From the NCBI GenBank assembly GCA_963819905.1, contig CAWFXP010000002.1, forward strand, positions 1 to 49,158: a stretch of 49,158 bases of DNA, written 5' to 3'. The notes below the pieces were generated by a model. That model had not been told where the DNA came from and searched no databases. It saw nothing but the letters and a program-made list of their open reading frames with translations. This document shows positions 34,646 to 42,773 of the stretch, one piece after another. Both the position numbers and the translations under genes were made by a program. How positions within the stretch are numbered: the first letter of the stretch is position 1; every line of letters starts with the position of its first letter. This DNA is from CAWCQC01 sp963819905 (GTDB lineage Bacteria; Actinomycetota; Thermoleophilia; Gaiellales; Gaiellaceae).

Positions 34646-36163
34646 TCAGAGACGTCTTCTGAGGAGCCCGAACACCCCTCGAACGATCTGACGCTGGAGC
34701 GACTTTCCCTCGCGTGAGGTGAGGAAGTCGGTCAGCGGGTCGCCGCCGCGCTGCGTCGCCTTGGCCGCCTCCTTCGCGCGCCGGGAGGGCTTCGGGGCTT
34801 CCGCCTGCGACACAGGCTCAGGTGCCTCGAGGCGGGCGGCGAGCCGCTCGCGGGCGCTCTCCGCGTCGATCCGGGTACCGTACTTCGCGAAGAGCGGCGA
34901 GGCCTGCGCCGCTCCCGCGACGTCGTCGGCCGGGGCCATCCGAGAGGCGGGTGCCCGCATCCTCGTGTGGACGACCGGGGTCGGAACGCCATCCTCCGAG
35001 AGAATCGTGACCGCCGCCTCGCCGATGCCGAGCGACGGCAGCAGCTCCTCGAGGTCGTAGAGCTCGGACTTCGGATAGGTGGAGATCGCCGCTTTCAGCG
35101 CCTTCGCGTCGTTCGGCGTGAAGGCCCTGAGGGCGTGCTGGATCCGGTTGCCGAGCTGAGCCAGGACATCCTCGTGGACGTCCTTCGGCACCTGGGTCGA
35201 GAAGAAGACACCGACCCCCTTCGAGCGGATCATCCGGACGGTCGTCACGACCGACTCGACGAACGCGTCGGTCGCACCGCTGAACAGCAGGTGGGCCTCG
35301 TCGAAGAAGAAGACGAGCTTCGGCTTCTCGAGATCGCCCACCTCGGGCAACTCCTCGAAGAGCTCGGCGAGCAGCCACATGAGCGCCGTCGACCAGAGCC
35401 TCGGCTTGTCCTGGATCGCGGGCAGCTCGAGGCAGGTCACCATCCCGCGGCCGTCGGGCGCGACACGGAGCAGATCTGCGATCTCGAGCTGAGGCTCGCC
35501 GAAGAACTCGGTTCCACCGCCGTCCTCGACCGCGACCAGGGCGCGCAGGAGCACGCCGATCGTCTGCGACGACACGCCCCCGATCCCCCGGAGCTCCTCC
35601 TTTCCCTGATCGGAGTCGAGGTGGGTGAGGAGCGCTCTCAGGTCGGAGATGTCGAGGAGCGGCAGGCCCCGCTCGTCCGCGAAGCGGAAGACGAGCGCCA
35701 GGCTCTGCTCCTGCGTCTCGTTCGCATCGAGGATCTTGGCGAGCAGCTGCGGGCCGAAGTCCGTAACGGTCGCCCGTACCGGCACCCCCGGGCCGATCCC
35801 GCCCAGCGCGAGAAACTCGACAGGGAAGGCGGCAGGCTCGTACGGAAGGCCCAGATCGCCCATCCGCTTCTCTGCCGGCCCCCCGGGGTCGCCCGCCGCG
35901 GCCAGGCCGGAGAGGTCCCCCTTCACGTCGGCGACGAAGACCGGCACCCCGGCCGCCGACAGCTGCTCGGCGATCCCCTGGATCGTCTTCGTCTTGCCGG
36001 TTCCGGTTGCGCCGGCGACGAGGCCGTGGCGGTTCATCATCGCGAGCGGCATCTGGACGACCGCGTCCGGCACGAGCACGCCTTCGTGGACGCCGCGACC
36101 GAGGTCGATCGTCCCGCCGTCGACCGCGTAGGCTGTCGCGATCGTCTCGCCGAAGTCGGGCAT
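34646..36163 (-). CDS. HerA-like ATPase/helicase (DUF853)
   Basis: A 505-aa RecA-fold ATPase of the HerA/FtsK superfamily, probably hexameric. Walker A is LVAGATGTGKTKTIQGIAEQ, followed by VPVFVADVKGDLSGLA. Walker B is KPKLVFFFDEAHLLFSGATD. The sensor region reads GVGVFFSTQVPKDVHEDVLA, then QLGNRIQHALRAFTPNDAK, the hallmark of DUF853. The C-terminus is basic (SRRAKEAAKATQRGG). The cellular role of stand-alone DUF853 proteins is not established; DNA translocation is inferred from the family. It starts back-to-back with the PLD gene, sharing bases at 36161-36163. Confidence 0.9.
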   Translation of the reverse strand: MPDFGETIATAYAVDGGTIDLGRGVHEGVLVPDAVVQMPLAMMNRHGLVAGATGTGKTKTIQGIAEQLSAAGVPVFVADVKGDLSGLAAAGDPGGPAEKRMGDLGLPYEPAAFPVEFLALGGIGPGVPVRATVTDFGPQLLAKILDANETQEQSLALVFRFADERGLPLLDISDLRALLTHLDSDQGKEELRGIGGVSSQTIGVLLRALVAVEDGGGTEFFGEPQLEIADLLRVAPDGRGMVTCLELPAIQDKPRLWSTALMWLLAELFEELPEVGDLEKPKLVFFFDEAHLLFSGATDAFVESVVTTVRMIRSKGVGVFFSTQVPKDVHEDVLAQLGNRIQHALRAFTPNDAKALKAAISTYPKSELYDLEELLPSLGIGEAAVTILSEDGVPTPVVHTRMRAPASRMAPADDVAGAAQASPLFAKYGTRIDAESARERLAARLEAPEPVSQAEAPKPSRRAKEAAKATQRGGDPLTDFLTSREGKSLQRQIVRGVFGLLRRRL

Positions 36164-36173
36164 GGGGGAACGG

Positions 36174-37223
36174 ATGATAGAGATCAGGACGTTGACCGAC
36201 GGTGGGCAAACCGCCCTCTCGATCTCGCGCGATCTCGCGGATTTCCTTCGCGGCGCGAGCCGATCGCTCGACCTGGCCCTCTACGACATCAGGGTGGACG
36301 GAGCGGAGGAGCGGCCCATCCTCGAGGCGCTGCTCGACGCGCACGAGCGAGGTGTCGCGGTTCGTGTCGCCTACAACGTCTCCCATCCGGGGCCGATCCC
36401 GGTTCCGCCGCCGCCGACGCACGTCCCGGACATACTCGAGCAGCTCCCGGTGCAGACGCTGCCGATCCCCGGTGTCCCGGACCTCATGCATCACAAGTAC
36501 GCGATCCGGGACGGCGACACGGTTCTCACGGGATCCATGAACTGGACCGAGGACTCGTGGACGCGGCAGGAGAACGTGATCGCGGTCGTCCGCTCGCCGA
36601 AGGTGGCCCGCGCCTACACGCTGAACTTCGAGGAGCTCTGGTCGGGCGGCGTCGTTGCCGAAACGGGGCACCTCGACGCGCATCCGATCGAGGTGAAGCG
36701 ATCGCAGGTGCGGGTCTGGTTCACGCCCGGCCGCGGCACGTCGCTCGCCCATCGCATCGCGCACAAGATCGACCGGGCGCAACACCGCATCCGAATCTGC
36801 TCGCCCGTCGTGTCGTCGGGCCCGATCCTCGGAACACTCGCCCAGGTCGCCACGGACGACCGCATCGACGTGGCCGGCGTCGTCGATGCCACGCAGACCA
36901 CACAGGTCATCACGCAATGGCACGCGAACGGGAACGCCTCCTGGAAGATCCCGCTCCTCCAGACGGCGATCGAGGAAGGCGGCTTCACCGGCAAGCGCTC
37001 GACGCCCTGGGCGCCGGGAACCGTGCACGACTTCATGCACGCCAAGGTGACGGTCACCGACGACACCGTGTTCGTCGGTAGCTTCAACCTCTCCCGTTCG
37101 GGGGAGCTGAACGCCGAGAACGTGCTCGAGATCGCGAACGCGGAGCTGGCCGACCGCCTAGCCGCCTACGTGGACGACGTCCGCAACCGCTACGGGGCGA
37201 TGGTCCTGCCCAGCTTCGCCTGA
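36174..37223 (+). CDS. Phospholipase D-like (HKD) protein
   Basis: A PLD-superfamily enzyme with two catalytic motifs. The first is MHHKYAIRDGDTVLTGSMNW (HxK plus downstream GS.N), the second MHAKVTVTDDTVFVGSFNLS with NAENVLEI after it. The fold is used by nucleases, phospholipases and some DNA-binding proteins. There is no signal peptide or membrane segment, which favours a cytosolic nuclease or phosphodiesterase. The start is ATG 36174 after GGGGGAA; ATG 36162 is possible and would overlap the start codon of the divergent HerA-like gene. It ends 3 bases before the convergent proline racemase stop. Confidence 0.85.
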   Translation: MIEIRTLTDGGQTALSISRDLADFLRGASRSLDLALYDIRVDGAEERPILEALLDAHERGVAVRVAYNVSHPGPIPVPPPPTHVPDILEQLPVQTLPIPGVPDLMHHKYAIRDGDTVLTGSMNWTEDSWTRQENVIAVVRSPKVARAYTLNFEELWSGGVVAETGHLDAHPIEVKRSQVRVWFTPGRGTSLAHRIAHKIDRAQHRIRICSPVVSSGPILGTLAQVATDDRIDVAGVVDATQTTQVITQWHANGNASWKIPLLQTAIEEGGFTGKRSTPWAPGTVHDFMHAKVTVTDDTVFVGSFNLSRSGELNAENVLEIANAELADRLAAYVDDVRNRYGAMVLPSFA

Positions 37224-37226
37224 CGC

Positions 37227-38239
37227 TCAGCGGAGCAGGAAGCCCGTTCCGAGCGGGTCGTCGGCAACCAGGACGAATTCGTGGCGACCGGTCGGATGAG
37301 CGCTTCCCTCGACCTCGGTGACGACTCCGGCCGGCTCCTCGGCGTCGGCGACCACTCTCGCCAGGAAGGTGCTGCCGACGATGCCGTGGTGGGTGAGCGT
37401 CTCGCCGCGCGCGAGCTCGCCACGTGCGTCCAGCAGCGCGAGGCGCGCCGACGTTCCGCTCCCGCAGGGCGAGCGATCGACCTCGCCGTCCGCGAAGACG
37501 GTCACGTTCCGCTGGACCAGCCCGGAGCCGAGCGAAGATTCGGTCTCGAAGAAGATCACGCCGTAGACGTCCCGCAGCTCCGGCTCGAGCGGGTGCACGA
37601 AGTCGCGCTCGGCCTCGAGCAGGTGCTTGATCTCCCGGCCCAGCTCGATGAGGGCGGACAGATCGCTCGCCGTGACCGACAGCCCGCCCGCCGCTGCGGG
37701 CAGCGAGGCGTAGAAGGCGCCGCCGAAGGCAACGTCGACCGCGAGCCGGCCCCGGCTCGTCTCGAGCTCGATTCCCAGACAGCGACGTACGCGGGAACGT
37801 TGCGAAAGCGGACGCTCCGAACGCGGCCGCCTTCGATCGAGGCCCACGTCTCGAGCCGTCCTGACGGCACGTCGACGACCACCCGCTTCTCGGGCCCGTC
37901 GGCGGGGATGCGCCCGCTCTCGATCGCCCACGTCACGAGCGCGATCGTCCCGTGCCCGCAGGCAGTCGAGTACCCGGCGTTGTGGAAGAAGACGACGCCG
38001 AGATCGGCGCCGTCGTCGTCCGGCGGGCACACGAAGCAGCCGTACATGTCGGCGTGCCCACGCGGCTCGTTGACGAGCAGCTGTCTGATCGGATCAAGCC
38101 GATCGGCCGCGAAGCGGCGCCGTTCGAGGATCGTCGCGCCCTCAGGCTCCCCGACGCCGCCCGTCACGATGCGAAACGGCTCCCCGCCCGTGTGGTAGTC
38201 GGTCGTCCGAACCGAGAGCGAGGCGCGTTGCGAGCCCAC
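37227..38239 (-). CDS. Proline racemase-family enzyme, one frameshift
   Basis: A PLP-independent racemase/epimerase/dehydratase acting on proline or hydroxyproline. Both active-site Cys loops are present: GYSTACGHGTIALVTW (first Cys) and DRSPCGSGTSARLALL (second Cys). This pattern fits proline racemase or 4-hydroxyproline 2-epimerase; trans-3-hydroxyproline dehydratases carry Thr at the second site, so they are less likely. The frame breaks at about 37777, where one missing C before TGGGAATC explains the shift. The start is GTG 38239. The frame stays open upstream through the REP pair into the DinB gene, which is odd but may be accidental. Confidence 0.85.
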
Positions 38240-38249
38240 GACGAGGATC

Positions 38250-38349
38250 GTAGTGGGCCGGACAGGTCCGGCCCCTACACCGGCGAGACGCCGCGGCCGG
38301 CGGCGTAGGCCGCCGTGGCCAGGTGTAGGGGCGGGACCTGTCCCGCCCG
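38250..38349. repeat. Inverted pair of REP-like palindromes (BIME-like)
   Basis: GGGCCGGAC-AG-GTCCGGCCC at 38255-38274 and GGGCGGGAC-CT-GTCCCGCCC at 38329-38348 are two palindromic units in opposite orientation. CCTACACC and GGTGTAGG face each other as their inner flanks, around a GC-rich centre with further small palindromes. The first unit equals the one at 15016-15040. The arrangement resembles a bacterial interspersed mosaic element. It lies between the DinB-coding and racemase-coding parts. Confidence 0.65.
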
Positions 38350-39016
38350 AGCGGAGCGCGTCCTCGATCTGTGCGAGGTGGAACGCCGCGTGGAACGCCT
38401 GCGAATCGAGGAGCTCTGCGTAGGGAAGCTCGCCACGCGGCGACGTCACCCGGACGTCAGCGCCGAGGTCGTCCCCGGCCTCGAGGAGGAACGCGGTCCA
38501 GTGCCCGGCGATGCGCTCCGCGTACGCGACCACCTCCGCCGCCGAGCCGAGCGCCGCCTCGCGCTCGTCGTCGCCGTCCGGATCCCAGTCGAAGGCGCCG
38601 GACTCCCAGGCGCCGGGCAGGAGCGCGACCGGGTGGAAGACGTTCACGGTGAGGTTCCGGATCGAGCGGCCGCGGGAATCGGTCGGGGCGGCCAGGCGCT
38701 CGAGTGAGAGCGGCCGTATCAGCGTCAGCCAGCGTTCGAGCGCCGAGACGAGCTCCCAGGCAAGACGGGAGGCGTCGCCTCCGGCGGGCGCGGGCAGCCC
38801 GAGCGCGGACGCGATCTGCGAGACGTGCAGGATCGGCGTGACCACTCCGTCGACCGCGAGCGAGGGCAGGATCGGCCGTCCGGCGGCCTCCCACTGCGTC
38901 CGTCCGCCGTCAGCGCCCGCGTTGACCGACGCGTACGCGACCCCCTGCCCGCCAAGGAACTCCCTGGCCGCGGCGCAGGACGCTCAGGCCGGACGCCAGT
39001 AGAGAACGACTCTCAT
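38350..39016 (-). CDS. Glutaredoxin-like/DinB fusion protein with in-frame TGA at the active-site Cys (candidate selenoprotein)
   Basis: From ATG 39016 the frame reads MRVVLYWRPA, TGA (38986-38984), ASCAAAREFLGGQGVAYASV and onwards without another stop to the REP pair at 38349. The N-terminal 75 residues have a glutaredoxin/NrdH fold pattern: strand, PxCxxC helix, strand, RPILPSLAVDG, VVTPILHVSQIASALGL. The TGA sits exactly where the first Cys of CxxC belongs, and the second Cys is present. Residues 90-220 are DinB-like (LTVNVFHPVALLPGAWE, AFHAAFHLAQIEDALR). A hairpin 15 bases after the TGA fits a bacterial SECIS. Alternatives are a nonsense mutation or sequencing error, with translation from a downstream start. 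It lies 22 bases behind icd. Confidence 0.6.
38944..38979 (-). promoter_or_regulatory. SECIS-like stem-loop after the in-frame TGA
   Basis: On the minus strand, 15 bases after TGA, GCCAGGG-AGTT-CCTTGGC (38968-38951) forms a 7-bp stem with a 4-base loop whose second base is G. CCTGC (38979-38975) and GCAGG (38948-38944) add an outer stem across an internal loop. Distance and loop G fit the loose bacterial SECIS consensus. Confidence 0.4.
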
Positions 39017-39038
39017 GCGCCGATCCACCGGAGGCTCG

Positions 39039-40479
39039 TCAGTCCTCGCCCTGGGCCTTCGTGTAGGCGGGCTCGCCGTCGAACTCCTGGAGCTTCTCGA
39101 CGTGCGCCCACCCGATGCCCGGCCGCCGACCCGCTGCAGCAGATCGACGAGATCGTCCTCCGTCAGGCCGCCCCCGTTCTCGAGCACGAACCGGCAGCGC
39201 CACTGGTCGACCACGTCGGTCATCGCCCCGGTCGGCGGGTAGACCCGCGTTCCCCGGCTCGAGACCATCTTCAGCCGCATCCTGCTGCCGTCCGCTGCTG
39301 CCTCGGCGCGATGCCCGAGCTCCTCGACGGTTCCGCCCCATTCGACGAACACGTCGGCGCCGACGACGCGGCGCTGCGAGACGTGGACGAAGTCGGGCGC
39401 CGCGGACACCTCGGGCATCCGGATCGGCTTGTACTCGCGCCCGGCATGTCCGGACGGCTCCTTGCCCAGGTTCTCGACGATCGCGTCCGTGAAGGCAGTC
39501 GTCGAGAGCGCGTCGCCGCCGTCCCCGACGACGTCGCGCGTCAGCTTCCCCTGCTCGAGGGTGACGAGCAGGCCCTTCTCGATCGCGGAGGCGGCCTCGA
39601 ACTCGCCGAGGTGGCGGAGCAGCATGACGCCCGAGAGGATGAGCGCGGTGGGGTTGATGACGTTCTTGCCGGCGTACTTCGGCGCCGAGCCGTGCACGGC
39701 CTCGAAGATCGCCACGTCCGAGCCGAGGTTCGCCGACGGCGCGAAGCCGAGGCCGCCGACGAGCGCCGAGGAGAGGTCGCTCAGGATGTCGCCGTTCATG
39801 TTCGTCATCACGATCACGTCGAACTGCTCGGGTCGCTTGACGAGCTGGTGGGCGCAGTTGTCGACGATGATGTGGTGCGCCTCGATGTCCGGGTACTCGG
39901 GCGCGATCTCTTCGAACGTCCGCTTCAGCGTCCCCTCGGTGAGCTTCATGATGTTCGACTTGGTGGCGCAGTGGACCGTCTGTGCGTCCCTCGGCCCGGG
40001 CGAACTCGAAGGCGAGGCGGACGATCTTCTCGCAGCCCTTGCGCGAGATGAGCTTGAGGCACTGCGCCACCCCGGGCGTCTGCATGTGCTCGATGCCGGC
40101 GTAGAGGTCCTCGACGTTCTCGCGGACGACCACGAGGTCGATGCCGCGACCCGAGTACGGGCGTGACGATGCCCGGCAGCTCGCGGGCGGGCCGGATGTT
40201 CCCGTACGTCTCGAACAGCTTCCGCAGCGTCACGTTCGCGCTCTTCTCGCCGAAGCCGACCGGCGTCTCGAGCGGGCCCTTGAGGACGACGCGCGTCTCG
40301 CGGATCGACTCGATCGTCTCGTCCGGAACGCCGGTGGCGAGACCCTGCATGAACACGCTCGCGCCCGCCTGCCTCATCTCCCACTCGATGGCCGCGCCGG
40401 CCGCCTCGATGATCCGGCGCGTCGCGTCCACTACCTCCGGCCCGATGCCGTCGCCCGGGATGAGCGTGACCTTCCTCAT
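39039..40479 (-). CDS. icd: NADP-type isocitrate dehydrogenase (Thermus-like, extended C-terminus), frameshifted
   Basis: A beta-decarboxylating dehydrogenase of about 480 aa in the TCA cycle. The N-terminal signature is KVTLIPGDGIGPEVVDATRR. The substrate region follows after shifts: LFETYGNIRPARELPGIVTP, DLVVVRENVEDLYAGIEHMQ, then TVHCATKSNIMKLTEGTLKR. The family signature is VIVMTNMNGDILSDLSSALV, followed by AIFEAVHGSAPKYAGKNVIN. The C-terminal 140 residues (DFVHVSQRRVVGADVFVEWG, SRGTRVYP) are typical of the long Thermus-type enzyme. One-base breaks occur at about 39110, 39985 and 40162; all segments are present, so the real gene is probably intact. The start ATG overlaps the MarR stop (ATGA). 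Confidence 0.85.
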
Positions 40480-40953
40480 GCTTCACCTCCGGGGCGAGCG
40501 CGCCGCCCCACCGCGTGCGAGCCTCCATCTTCGCCTAATGGGGCGACCGCGCGCCGGAGGATGTCGCAGAGCGCGCGCTGATCCTCCTCTGGGAGGCGCT
40601 TGATGGCAGCCGGCGGCTCGGTCATCGCGCGCAGCGCCCGCCGGCGGAGCTGGAGCCCGGCTGGCGTCGAGCACGAGAGCCTTCACCCGGCGATCGTGAG
40701 GCGCACTCCGACGTTCCACGAGGCCGCGCGCCTCGAGCCGGTCGACGATGCCCGTGACATTCGACGCGTCGCACTGGAGCGCGTCGGCCAGATCGCCCAT
40801 CGGGATCGGCTTCGAGCCCTCGAGCATCCGCAGCACGTGCGCCTGCATGAACGTCAGGTCGAGCTCCTCGAGCGCGCCGATCAGCCGGCCGCGGTTCCCC
40901 ATCGCGAGCCCGAACGCGATCGACCACGCCTCGCGGGCAGGATCGTCTCCCAT
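40476..40953 (-). CDS. MarR-family regulator, one frameshift
   Basis: A winged-helix dimeric repressor of about 158 aa. The N-terminal helix and DNA-binding part read LTFMQAHVLRMLEGSKPIPM, GDLADALQCDASNVTGIVDR, LEARGLVERRSAPHDRRVKA, with the DxR wing. The frame breaks at about 40672; the next frame gives LQLRRRALRAMTEPPAAIKR and LPEEDQRALCDILRRAVAPL, the normal C-terminal dimer helix, and ends in TGA overlapping the icd start. I chose ATG 40953. It is divergent from the ABC-2 exporter genes, and the gap holds two TTGA-N5-TCAA sites, so it most likely represses that exporter and itself. Confidence 0.83.
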
Positions 40954-40967
40954 TAGCACAGATACTA

Positions 40968-40998
40968 CTTGATGATCTCAATACTTGACAACCTCAAT
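40968..40998. promoter_or_regulatory. Pair of MarR-type operators
   Basis: CTTGATGATCTCAAT (40968-40982) and CTTGACAACCTCAAT (40984-40998) are direct repeats 16 bases apart, each an inverted repeat TTGA-N5-TCAA. They lie between the divergent marR and ABC genes and overlap the exporter -35. Confidence 0.65.
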
Positions 40999-41012
40999 GA
41001 CTTGGGTACCCT
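40985..41012 (+). promoter_or_regulatory. Promoter of the ABC-2 exporter operon, leaderless
   Basis: A perfect TTGACA at 40985-40990 inside the second operator, a 16-base spacer, and TACCCT at 41007-41012. The ATG at 41020 is 7 bases on, and no Shine-Dalgarno is visible, so the message is probably leaderless. Repressor on the operators would block the -35. Confidence 0.55.
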
Positions 41013-41019
41013 ACGCGGC

Positions 41020-41997
41020 ATGAGCGCTGACCGGGCAATCGAGGTCGAAGGGCTCGTGCGGGAGTTCAAGAAGGGCCCCCGCGCCGTCGACGGCATCGAC
41101 CTCTTCGTCTTGCCGGGCGAGATCTACGGCTTTCTCGGGCCGAACGGCGCCGGCAAGTCGACGACCGTGCTGATGCTCACGACCCTGCTGCCGCCGACTG
41201 CCGGCGTGGCGCGCGTCGGCGGGTTCGATGTCGTCGAGCAGGGGCCCGAGGTCCGCGGTGTCATCGGCGCCGCGCTTCAGGAGGCGGCTCTCGACCCGGT
41301 GCTCACCGGGCGCGAGCACCTCCGCCTGCAGGGGGCGCTCCACGGGCTCTCGCGGGCGGAACGTCGCTCCCGCGCCGACACCCTCCTCCAGCGGGTCGGG
41401 CTCACCGAGGCCGCCGACCGCAAGGTTGGCGGCTACTCCGGCGGCATGAAGCGGCGACTCGACCTCGCGCTCGCGCTCGTCCACCACCCCCGCATCCTCT
41501 TCCTCGACGAGCCGACCACCGGCCTCGACATCCAGAGCCGCACTGCCCTCTGGGAGGAGGTCGGGCGCCTCGCGAAGGACGAGGGCGTCACCGTCTTCCT
41601 GACGACGCAGTACCTCGAGGAAGCGGACGTGCTCGCTGACCGCGTCGGGATCATCGACCACGGCCGCATCGTGGCCGAGGGTACGCCGCTGGCGCTGAAG
41701 GCGGAGATCGGCAAGCCGCGCGTCGAAGCCACCCCGCACGACGAAGCCGACCGGCCCGCGATCGAGCGGGTCATGGCCCGCTTCGGCGAGCTCTGCGGCG
41801 GCGCCCCGCGCTCGGTCGCCGTCCGGCTCGACGGCGAGGGCGAGCTTGCCGACGTGGTAAGGGCGCTGGACGCCGAGGACCTCCACCTGGCGCAGCTCCA
41901 GCTCCACGAGCCCTCGCTCGACGACGTCTTCCTCGCGAAGACCGGTCGCCTGCTCGAGGGCGAGAGCGAAACCGAGGCCGAGCCCGTTCCGGCATGA
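41020..41997 (+). CDS. ABC-2 exporter ATP-binding protein (DrrA-like)
   Basis: A 325-aa ATPase of the daunorubicin-resistance type, soluble and membrane-associated through its permeases. Walker A is GFLGPNGAGKSTTVLMLTTL, the signature is GGYSGGMKRRLDLALALVHH, Walker B is ILFLDEPTTGLDIQSR, and the switch region is FLTTQYLEEADVLADRVGII. The C-terminal 80 residues are the usual DrrA extension. It shares ATGA-type overlap with the permease gene that follows. It is likely induced when a hydrophobic compound releases the divergent MarR. Confidence 0.92.
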   Translation: MSADRAIEVEGLVREFKKGPRAVDGIDLFVLPGEIYGFLGPNGAGKSTTVLMLTTLLPPTAGVARVGGFDVVEQGPEVRGVIGAALQEAALDPVLTGREHLRLQGALHGLSRAERRSRADTLLQRVGLTEAADRKVGGYSGGMKRRLDLALALVHHPRILFLDEPTTGLDIQSRTALWEEVGRLAKDEGVTVFLTTQYLEEADVLADRVGIIDHGRIVAEGTPLALKAEIGKPRVEATPHDEADRPAIERVMARFGELCGGAPRSVAVRLDGEGELADVVRALDAEDLHLAQLQLHEPSLDDVFLAKTGRLLEGESETEAEPVPA

Positions 41998-42773
41998 CGG
42001 CGCTCGTCGCGACGCAGGTGCGGGCGCTTGCGCGCCGCTCCGTCCGCCGGACGATCCGCCAGCCCGCCAACATCGTCTTCGCGCTGGTCTTCCCGCTCAT
42101 GCTGCTCGCCGTCAACGCGGGGGGTCTGGAAGCCGTCACGAGCCTGCCCGACTTCCCGACCGACAGCTACCTCGACTTCTTCATTGCCTTCACGTTCGTG
42201 CAGGGCGCGCTGTTCGCGACGATCAACTCCGGCACCGATCTGGCGAGGGACATCCAGACCGGCTTCCTGAACCGCCTGTCACTCACCCCGCTTCGAGGGG
42301 TCGGGCTCCTGACCGGGCACCTGACCGGCGCCGTCTTCATGGGCGTCTTCCAGGCGGTCTTCTACCTGGCGGTCGGCGTCGCCGCCGGCGTGACCGTGAC
42401 CGCAGGATTCGCCGGGGCGCTCGTGATCTTCTGCCTGGCCGGCCTGATCACGCTCGGGTTCGGCGCCCTCGGCACGTTTCTCGCCCTCAGGACGGGGAGC
42501 GGCGAGGCCGTCCAGGGGATGTTCCCGCTGTTCTTCATCCTCCTGTTCCTCTCCTCGATGGCGCTGCCGCGGAACCTCATCGAGACGGACTGGTTCCGTG
42601 AGGTGGCCACGTACAACCCGGTCTCCTACATGATCGAGGCGATTCGCAGCCTGATCATCGTCGGCTGGGACAGCGAGGCGCTCGCGCTCGGCTTCGGCGT
42701 GACGGCCGGCTTCAGCGTCATCACGCTGGCCCTCGCCTCCCACGCGCTCCGCACGAGGCTGACCCGGACGTGA
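41994..42773 (+). CDS. ABC-2 type permease 1
   Basis: A 259-aa membrane subunit with six predicted helices, including IVFALVFPLMLLAVNAGGL, GALVIFCLAGLITLGFGALG and FPLFFILLFLSSMALPRNLI. The ABC-2 signature region is NRLSLTPLRGVGLLTGHL, and the end has VATYNPVSYMIEAIRSLIIV. It starts with ATG overlapping the ATPase stop and ends overlapping the next permease start. It pairs with the second permease as a heterodimer. Confidence 0.9.
   Translation: MTALVATQVRALARRSVRRTIRQPANIVFALVFPLMLLAVNAGGLEAVTSLPDFPTDSYLDFFIAFTFVQGALFATINSGTDLARDIQTGFLNRLSLTPLRGVGLLTGHLTGAVFMGVFQAVFYLAVGVAAGVTVTAGFAGALVIFCLAGLITLGFGALGTFLALRTGSGEAVQGMFPLFFILLFLSSMALPRNLIETDWFREVATYNPVSYMIEAIRSLIIVGWDSEALALGFGVTAGFSVITLALASHALRTRLTRT

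Noticed and set aside
36164..36173. A regulatory region between the HerA-like and PLD genes
   Set aside because: There are only a few bases between the two starts; promoters must lie inside the opposite coding regions and cannot be identified by eye.
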